DNA from: JABILX01 sp041648305
Lineage (GTDB): Bacteria; Patescibacteriota; Gracilibacteria; UBA1369; LOWO2-01-FULL-3
Assembly: GCA_041648305.1 (NCBI GenBank)
Contig: JBAZPI010000011.1
Location: 1 to 24,752 of the forward strand
Length of the DNA stretch: 24,752 nucleotides
Direction: 5' to 3'
Part shown: positions 20,214 through 24,752 of the stretch, one piece after another
How the letters are laid out: each line of letters opens with the position of its first letter
Numbering within the stretch: position 1 is the stretch's first letter
Made by a program: the position numbers and the translations under genes
Notes under the pieces: generated by a model
What the model was told of the DNA's origin: nothing
The model's database searches: none
Seen by the model: the letters and a program-made list of their open reading frames with translations, nothing else

Positions 20214-21629
20214 TCAGTCTATACAAGCCATTTCTTTAATAGGTATTGAGGATCCTTGTTGGAATTCTTCCTGTAAAAGATCCAAAGAAAAACCAAAATT
20301 ACTCATGATTTGATCATAACTGTTTTGATCAGAACAGTTATCTCTTAAAATTCCGAATAAATTCACGTGATTTGTAAATGGCTCATACTGGTATGTAAGC
20401 AGCTCTCCAAACATTTTATCTATAGCTTTTAAACCGCAAATATTTTCAACCTGTTTAAAAAAACAATATCCTGCGTCATAAGAAAAACCTTGATTAAATG
20501 CATCCACATAGGACATATCATCTAAAATGCTACCCTGATTTAAATTATTGAAATGATTCTCTCCGCAAATGTTTTTCTTGGGATCAGCGCCAAAAGGATA
20601 ATATTTTACAAAAGCTTGGATATAATCCGCAATTCCTTCACTAAGTTTTGAAGTATCGGGATTTCCAGTACGCAAAAGTTCAGTTGAAAATAAAAATAAA
20701 TGAGTCCATTCGTGGATTTCAGTGCTATAAAAATCTAAATCACCAACCTTTATTTTATTAGCATATTCTTCTCTTAATTCATTATCGGTCAGCAATTGGT
20801 GAGCAATGTTTCCATCTGTAGTGACTTGTACAACAGCGGTATCTTCCCAAGCAGTATCAGCTTTTACTTCAGATATAACTAGAGATATAAAATTCCATCG
20901 TTCTCCATATGGATCAGATGAAACAAGAGATGGGAAAGATAATTTTAGTTTGGAAAATGCGGTTTCAGTATAGTTAAGCATTAAATTATTAAATTCATAA
21001 TACGATTCATCATCGAAATATCGAGCAAAATTACTTGATTGGATTTTAAATTTCCCAAGAGAATGAAATGATAAACAACGGTGGTATTGCACAGGACTAG
21101 AAATACATTCATTATATGCTGAATTACCGGTGTAAATTTTAAGAGAAATAGAGTTGGAATTGATAGTTTCTAATTTTATCAACCAATTCACGTAAAATGT
21201 ATATTGTTCATGATTATCCGAATCTTTTAAATAGCTTTCACCACCGGCCAACCTACAACCATTATCATTCCTGTTCCATGCTGTTAATTGCGCTACCCCT
21301 TGTTCAATTCCATCCAAGCGTAAAAAATCATTATCTGAGAGTTTATATACATCTCCAACATTTAAACCAATATCCCATTCTTCACCCGGATCATTAATCT
21401 GAGATAACTGATATTGAATTAATTCTTTTCCATAAATTTTCTTGGTTTCATCATAAGCTGGAAGAAGCTTCTTTCTAGTTTTTACAATTTTGGTTTCGTC
21501 ATAAGCAGGCAATAGTCTTTTAGTAAGAATACGTCCTTGTAAAAAAATACTATCTGATAAAAGAAACACACCTAAAACAATAGCAACAACTGTTGTGATT
21601 TTGAAAAACTTTTTAGTGGAAGATTTCAT
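20214..21629 (-). CDS. Membrane-anchored HExxH (gluzincin-like) metallopeptidase with two LPAYDE motifs
   Basis: A 471-residue protein with an N-terminal membrane segment (about 9-31, FKITTVVAIVLGVFLLSDSI) and a large, probably external, domain. Two nearly identical segments follow the membrane helix, KRLLPAYDETK (37-47) and KKLLPAYDETK (53-63). The same LPAY[DN]E motif stands at the same place in the protein at 13180-13749. A zinc site is visible: HEWTH (306-310) and, 20 residues on, SEGIADYIQ with Glu331, the gluzincin spacing. So a zinc peptidase is likely, though the family is not one I can name. Several Cys pairs may form disulfides. ATG 21629 overlaps the rlmN stop as ATGA, so it is translated with rlmN. 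AT-rich. Confidence 0.72.
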   Translation of the reverse strand: MKSSTKKFFKITTVVAIVLGVFLLSDSIFLQGRILTKRLLPAYDETKIVKTRKKLLPAYDETKKIYGKELIQYQLSQINDPGEEWDIGLNVGDVYKLSDNDFLRLDGIEQGVAQLTAWNRNDNGCRLAGGESYLKDSDNHEQYTFYVNWLIKLETINSNSISLKIYTGNSAYNECISSPVQYHRCLSFHSLGKFKIQSSNFARYFDDESYYEFNNLMLNYTETAFSKLKLSFPSLVSSDPYGERWNFISLVISEVKADTAWEDTAVVQVTTDGNIAHQLLTDNELREEYANKIKVGDLDFYSTEIHEWTHLFLFSTELLRTGNPDTSKLSEGIADYIQAFVKYYPFGADPKKNICGENHFNNLNQGSILDDMSYVDAFNQGFSYDAGYCFFKQVENICGLKAIDKMFGELLTYQYEPFTNHVNLFGILRDNCSDQNSYDQIMSNFGFSLDLLQEEFQQGSSIPIKEMACID

Positions 21630-22648
21630 AAGTTTTTGTTATTTAAAAAACATTTGCCCAACTGTCCGCATGCTCCCTTAACCTCCCTCCCAAACCTCAT
21701 CCTCTGCGTCACCTCCAATCCAGCCATCTCAAGAATTTCGCGGAAACGCAAAATTCGAGCCTTAGGCGAAGCCCTGAAGCCCTCCGTCGGATTAAAAGGA
21801 ATTAAATTGACCATAAAAAGCCGGCCAAGCGACCCAAGCAACACAGCCGCCAATTCCCGCGCATTCTCGTCCGAATCATTCACGCCATCCAAAAGCAAAT
21901 ATTCAATCATCACTTTCTTATTTGTATTTTGAATGTACACAGAAATCTCTTTCAAAACCTCCTTGAGCGGATATGACTTGTTCACCGGCATGATCTTGCT
22001 GCGTAATTCGTCGTTCGGCGCATGCAAACTCAAAGCGAGCTTCACCTGAAGTCCTTCGCGCGCAAATTTACGAATCCCTTCAATAATTCCACACGTAGAA
22101 ACAGAAAGCGACCTTGCGCCAATTCCCATCTCGTCATTGAGCATCCGAATCGCCTCCATAACCGCATCATAATTATTAAAAGGCTCGCCCATCCCCATAA
22201 AAACAACGTTCGTAACTTTCTCGCCGGACCATTCCTTCCGAAGCATTCGCTCAAAAACCAAAACCTGCTCAACAATCTCAAACGCGCTCAAATTCCGCTT
22301 AAGACCAAGACGACCGGTCGCGCAGAACGCGCAATTCATGGCGCACCCGACCTGACACGAAACGCAAACAGTATTTCGTCCATCATTGTGCTTCATCAAA
22401 ACCGCCTCAACTATAGCCCCATCATCCATCTTCAAACCGGCCTTCACCGTATCTCCATCCTTAGACTTGAAAATCTCAGCTTCAATCCCAAGGTGGCACT
22501 CACGATTCAAAATCTCCTGCAGATCTTTTGGCAAACTTTTCGCCTCATCCCAGTTCCCTATAGTCTCACGAAACAGCGCCTGCTTAACCTGTTTCAGGCG
22601 ATAAGCCGGATAACTCTTCAGAATATTTTGTAATTTGTTTAAATCCAT
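21626..22648 (-). CDS. rlmN: 23S rRNA (adenine-2503-C2) methyltransferase, radical SAM
   Basis: A 340-residue RlmN of normal length. It methylates C2 of A2503 in 23S rRNA (and A37 in some tRNAs) using two SAM molecules. Radical-SAM cysteines C102, C106 and C109 in CQVGCAMNCAFCATG bind the 4Fe-4S cluster. The methyl-carrier Cys is C327 in GACGQLGKC. VVFMGMGEPFNNYD, SVSTCGIIEGI, LALSLHAPNDELRSKIMPVN and NLIPFNPTEG are classic. The absence of Cfr-type sequence features and the housekeeping context favour RlmN. The ATG lies 8 nt after a perfect TATAAT, so the mRNA is probably leaderless. A metallopeptidase gene follows with an ATGA overlap. Confidence 0.96.
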   Translation of the reverse strand: MDLNKLQNILKSYPAYRLKQVKQALFRETIGNWDEAKSLPKDLQEILNRECHLGIEAEIFKSKDGDTVKAGLKMDDGAIVEAVLMKHNDGRNTVCVSCQVGCAMNCAFCATGRLGLKRNLSAFEIVEQVLVFERMLRKEWSGEKVTNVVFMGMGEPFNNYDAVMEAIRMLNDEMGIGARSLSVSTCGIIEGIRKFAREGLQVKLALSLHAPNDELRSKIMPVNKSYPLKEVLKEISVYIQNTNKKVMIEYLLLDGVNDSDENARELAAVLLGSLGRLFMVNLIPFNPTEGFRASPKARILRFREILEMAGLEVTQRMRFGREVKGACGQLGKCFLNNKNL

Positions 22649-22656
22649 ACGGCGGC

Positions 22657-22662
22657 ATTATA
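22657..22662 (-). promoter_or_regulatory. -10 box of rlmN (leaderless)
   Basis: On the minus strand TATAAT ends 8 nt before the ATG at 22648. TTGGCC lies 18 bp upstream as a possible -35. The spacing leaves at most 1-2 nt of leader. It overlaps the divergent promoter at 22670-22698. Confidence 0.7.
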
Positions 22663-22669
22663 CCTTCTC

Positions 22670-22698
22670 TTGTAATGCGCGGCCAATTAACTTAGAAT
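22670..22698 (+). promoter_or_regulatory. Promoter of the small membrane protein gene
   Basis: TTGTAA (22670-22675), a 17-bp spacer and TAGAAT (22693-22698), 31 bp before the ATG at 22730. Confidence 0.65.
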
Positions 22699-22729
22699 GC
22701 TCCTCAGATAATTATTAACCCTCATTCAA

Positions 22730-23050
22730 ATGGCAAAAAAATCACAGGCAGCAGAGACCGTTCTTCTCCTCCTGGCACTAGTCATCCCATTGGGCGGAGC
22801 AAGCTTTTTGCTCAATCTTGTACTGACAGTTGTTTACCTTCCATCAGTTCGTGACCTCGTATCGGTTGACGCGGAGACAGCTCTAAGAATATTTTTTCCA
22901 TTTGTGATGTATTTAATAGCCTTGGCATTCAGCATTGTTGTATTGACGGGCAAGCCAAAGGACAAAATGCTAACTCTCGTTGCTCTTGTATTGAATTCGA
23001 TACTTGTGGTCAGCGGAATAATATACTTGGCGTCAACATATTTCATGTAA
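22730..23050 (+). CDS. Small three-helix membrane protein, unknown
   Basis: A 106-residue hydrophobic protein with about three membrane helices: residues 10-37 (VLLLLALVIPLGGASFLLNL), 50-72 (FFPFVMYLIALAFSIVVLTG) and 80-103 (LTLVALVLNSILVVSGIIYL). Short basic loops (KKSQ, GKPKDKM) suggest cytoplasmic sides. No motif recognised. It has its own promoter and terminator, so it is monocistronic. Real gene likely; function unknown. Confidence 0.7.
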   Translation: MAKKSQAAETVLLLLALVIPLGGASFLLNLVLTVVYLPSVRDLVSVDAETALRIFFPFVMYLIALAFSIVVLTGKPKDKMLTLVALVLNSILVVSGIIYLASTYFM

Positions 23051-23070
23051 GACTTTTTAAAAACAACTTT

Positions 23071-23103
23071 AAACCGGCCCGCCTCTAAAAGGTAGGTCGG
23101 TTT
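23071..23103 (+). terminator. Intrinsic terminator of the small membrane protein gene
   Basis: AAACCG (23071-23076) pairs with CGGTTT (23098-23103) and CC/GG and CCT/AGG pairs extend the stem inward. Seven T run from 23101. It begins 20 bp after the stop. Confidence 0.85.
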
Positions 23104-23131
23104 TTTTGTCGCCCGCCCTAAAGTTCCTCCA

Positions 23132-23255
23132 AGGAACCTCTGAAAAACGATGGAATGCAAGGAGATGAGGAGGTTACGCAGGAGCCGTACGGACATGTAC
23201 GGCGACAAGGAAGCTCCGAAATCGACACAGCATTACACGTTTTTCAGAGGTTCCT
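23132..23255. mobile_element. 124-bp MITE, copy 2, at the 3' end of the CtpA-type gene
   Basis: Same length and same 18-bp perfect terminal inverted repeats as the copy at 15080-15203; five substitutions in all. The right flank is TA (23256-23257), the left flank CA (23130-23131), so one side of the target duplication seems mutated. Its right inverted repeat supplies the last three codons' worth of sequence (AGG AAC CTC) and the TGA stop of the protease gene. The differences from copy 1 cluster in the loop of the inner hairpin; the stem is unchanged. Confidence 0.9.
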
Positions 23256-24458
23256 TAGATACCTCTTCGCCTCCTCAAGCTGACGGTCATATTCGTTTTT
23301 CAAATCGTCTTCATACAATTCAACGATAATATCAGGCGTAAGCCCGACATCTTGAATAGCTCTGCCATCGGGAGTAAACCACTCGGCTATCGTCAATCGA
23401 ATACTCGAACCGTCCTCCAAAAATTCAACCTCTTGCACAGTCCCTTTCCCGAACGTCTGAACCCCCATTACAATCCCCCTTTCATGATCTTGGATCGCTC
23501 CGGCGACAATCTCCGACGCTGACGCGCTTCCTTCGTTAACCAAAACAACCAACGGGACGTCAAGAAGCTTCTGCCCGCCATTCGTAACTAAAACCTCGTT
23601 ATTAACAGCGTCTCTTTCGTGTATTTCCACCGCCGATAAATCCGTATCAAGAAGGTAAGAAAGCATCTCAACCGCAATATCCAAATATCCGCCGCCATTA
23701 TATCTTAAATCAATTATTAAGCCTTTCGGCTCATTTAAAATCAAACCGGCGATAGCATTTCCAAATTCATCCGATGTGGTGTCGGAAAACTGATTCACGC
23801 TCAAATAAACAATCCCGTCGTCCAAAACTTCCTTAGTCACACTTTCAATATCAATCTCAGCTCGTATCATCGTGACATCAAAAGGTTCATCGCCCTCTCC
23901 CCTTATAATACTCAAAGTCACGGGCGTGCCGACTTCTCCGCGAATCTTCATTACCGCCTCAAAAAAAGACAAATCCATCGCGAATTCCCCGTCGATTTGA
24001 TAAATAATATCGCCGGGAAGCAAACCTGCTTTTTCAGCGGGACTATTTTTCAAAGGAGTAACAATTTTGAGAATATTCTCTTCAACAGTAAGTTCAGCGC
24101 CAATTCCCTGGAGCTGACCTTCCAAACTTTGAGAAAACTGCTCGGTTTCTTCGGGATCCATAAAAACGGTATAAGGATCATCCAACGACTCAACCATGCC
24201 TCGGACCACTCCATAGACCATCACCTGCGTATCCAAAGAAGTTTCATGCAAATAGTTTTCGCCCAAAATATCCCAAACAGCCCATAAAAGACTCAAGTCA
24301 ACATCGTTCTTAACTTCAGATTCTTCAGGCGCTGCGGTAGGGGAGAACCCGGCAAACCCGGATTCATCGAGCCACCCCTGAAGGGTTGCTTGCCAACCAA
24401 GCGCGCCGCCCCCGGTTATCAGAATCAAACCGATAATAAAATTTCGAAATATTTTCAT
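23244..24458 (-). CDS. C-terminal processing peptidase (CtpA/S41 family)
   Basis: A 404-residue serine protease with an N-terminal membrane anchor (about 5-23, RNFIIGLILITGGGALGW), so it acts outside the cell membrane. Order: helical part (about 55-105, LLWAVWDILGENYL and SLDDPYTVFMDPEE), PDZ domain (about 110-197, GIGAELTVEEN and PAEKAGLLPGDIIYQIDG), then the S41 core with LRYNGGGYLD. NEGSASASEIVAG (about 308-320) holds the nucleophile Ser, and FGKGTVQ has the general-base Lys338. Ser/Lys dyad intact. S41 proteases trim or degrade envelope proteins. The end is altered by the MITE: the frame now finishes RYLRNL, and removing the element with one TA gives RYLEEL and TAG, so only three residues changed. 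Probably still functional. Confidence 0.93.
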   Translation of the reverse strand: MKIFRNFIIGLILITGGGALGWQATLQGWLDESGFAGFSPTAAPEESEVKNDVDLSLLWAVWDILGENYLHETSLDTQVMVYGVVRGMVESLDDPYTVFMDPEETEQFSQSLEGQLQGIGAELTVEENILKIVTPLKNSPAEKAGLLPGDIIYQIDGEFAMDLSFFEAVMKIRGEVGTPVTLSIIRGEGDEPFDVTMIRAEIDIESVTKEVLDDGIVYLSVNQFSDTTSDEFGNAIAGLILNEPKGLIIDLRYNGGGYLDIAVEMLSYLLDTDLSAVEIHERDAVNNEVLVTNGGQKLLDVPLVVLVNEGSASASEIVAGAIQDHERGIVMGVQTFGKGTVQEVEFLEDGSSIRLTIAEWFTPDGRAIQDVGLTPDIIVELYEDDLKNEYDRQLEEAKRYLRNL

Positions 24459-24478
24459 AAAAACAGGTTATTTTTCTG

Positions 24479-24502
24479 GATTGCGCAACAGCGCGCGCAA
24501 TC
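24479..24502. repeat. Hairpin in the ctpA-type gene leader region
   Basis: GATTGCGC (24479-24486) and GCGCAATC (24495-24502) pair over 8 bp around an 8-nt loop, about 20 bp upstream of the protease start on the minus strand. It may lie in the leader RNA or form an operator. Confidence 0.45.
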
Positions 24503-24548
24503 TATTGCACCACCAATCTTAACATATTTGATTTACAAACAGCAAAAT

Positions 24549-24603
24549 TTAAGAAAAAATTAAGAAAAATGTAAGAAAAATGTTAGAAAAACTTAAGAAA
24601 TAT
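24549..24603 (+). repeat. Five 11-bp units of TTAAGAAAAAW type upstream of the last gene
   Basis: Five exact-length units: TTAAGAAAAAA, TTAAGAAAAAT, GTAAGAAAAAT, GTTAGAAAAAC and TTAAGAAATAT. The consensus [GT]TAAGA plus an A-run repeats every 11 bp and runs straight into an AT-rich -10 region (TTTAAT or TAATAA, 24603-24610). In the transcription direction it matches the array at 1273-1327. Direct-repeat binding sites (OmpR/PhoB-type regulators use 11-bp repeats) or phased A-tract curvature would both explain it. Confidence 0.7.
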
Positions 24604-24619
24604 TTAATAACCGTATGCT

Positions 24620-24752
24620 ATGCTCAAAAAGCCTTTGAAAAACAATGGCGCAAATAACGGTCCATTGAAAATGAAAAACTTTGGGAAAATAATCTGGCTC
24701 ACTCTGGTCGGCTTCATGGTCGCTATTTTGGTGATGCAGTATTCGACCTTGA
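24620..24752 (+). CDS. N-terminus of a membrane protein, possibly FtsH
   Basis: The frame runs off the window after 44 codons. It starts MLKKPLKNNGANNGPLKMKN, a polar basic stretch, followed by a membrane segment (about 23-39, IIWLTLVGFMVAILVMQ). An Asn/Lys-rich tail before a first membrane helix is how many FtsH proteases begin, but too little is visible to decide. ATG 24620 is preferred over ATG 24671 because it lies a short distance after the AT-rich -10 region, as in the other leaderless genes here; 24671 remains possible. Confidence 0.45.
   Translation, partial: MLKKPLKNNGANNGPLKMKNFGKIIWLTLVGFMVAILVMQYSTL

Noticed and set aside
24549..24603. CRISPR-like array
   Set aside because: Units of 11 bp without spacers are far too short, and no cas genes are present.
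1..24752. Alternative genetic code with UGA as glycine (as in some candidate-phyla bacteria)
   Set aside because: TGA clearly ends several genes here, including rlmN after its conserved C-terminus; glycine codons are used normally.

Overview
The window looks like a chromosomal segment from a small-genome uncultured bacterium of the candidate phyla radiation (Patescibacteria; Peregrinibacteria-like is my best guess, not proven). Pointers are an arginyl-tRNA synthetase fused to a B3/B4 domain, a Cys-rich zinc-ribbon family I associate with these lineages, start codons preceded by A-rich rather than Shine-Dalgarno leaders, and many short uncharacterised membrane-anchored proteins. TGA is used as a stop (rlmN, the gene ending at 14063), so this is ordinary code 11.

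Layout. 1-3300: 3' end of murA, converging on a ComEC-type metallo-hydrolase. Then comes a non-coding block of hairpins and inverted repeats, and a secreted Fn3/Ig-like protein with an LPXTG-like tail. 3300-6370: argS and tRNA-Ser(UGA). 6430-9940: NYN-domain protein, CrtC/AttH-like protein, zinc-ribbon RGG protein, ankyrin protein, lipoprotein. 9950-12620: a compact operon of membrane protein, RBBP9-like hydrolase, epmA-like ligase and efp, which together suggest beta-lysylation of EF-P. 12620-15540: an RRM protein with a structured leader, an anchored protein with an LPAYNE motif, a 137-nt cross-shaped inverted-repeat element, a small unknown gene, a guanine-deaminase-like enzyme and a PPC/DUF296 gene split by a small transposable element. 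15540-17360: large Cys-rich protein and tRNA-Ser(GCU). 17460-19960: two toxin-antitoxin modules (HigBA and AbiEii/AbiEi) on either side of tRNA-Gly(CCC). 20210-24752: a membrane-anchored HEWTH metallopeptidase coupled to rlmN, a small membrane protein, a second copy of the transposable element at the 3' end of a CtpA-type protease gene, and the start of a membrane protein gene (FtsH-like at most).

Most notable signals: (1) two 124-bp copies of a MITE with 18-bp perfect terminal repeats and a TA target duplication. Removing one copy in silico restores an intact DUF296 gene. (2) 11-bp-period arrays of a [GT]TAAG[AG] motif abutting two promoters, with a degenerate third array. (3) A 137-nt three-way-junction inverted repeat. 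(4) A juxtamembrane LPAY[DN]E motif shared by two unrelated anchored proteins and tandemly duplicated in one. (5) Hairpins with different but self-complementary arms around a conserved loop. (6) A 20-bp palindrome that contains the start codons of two divergent, apparently leaderless genes.
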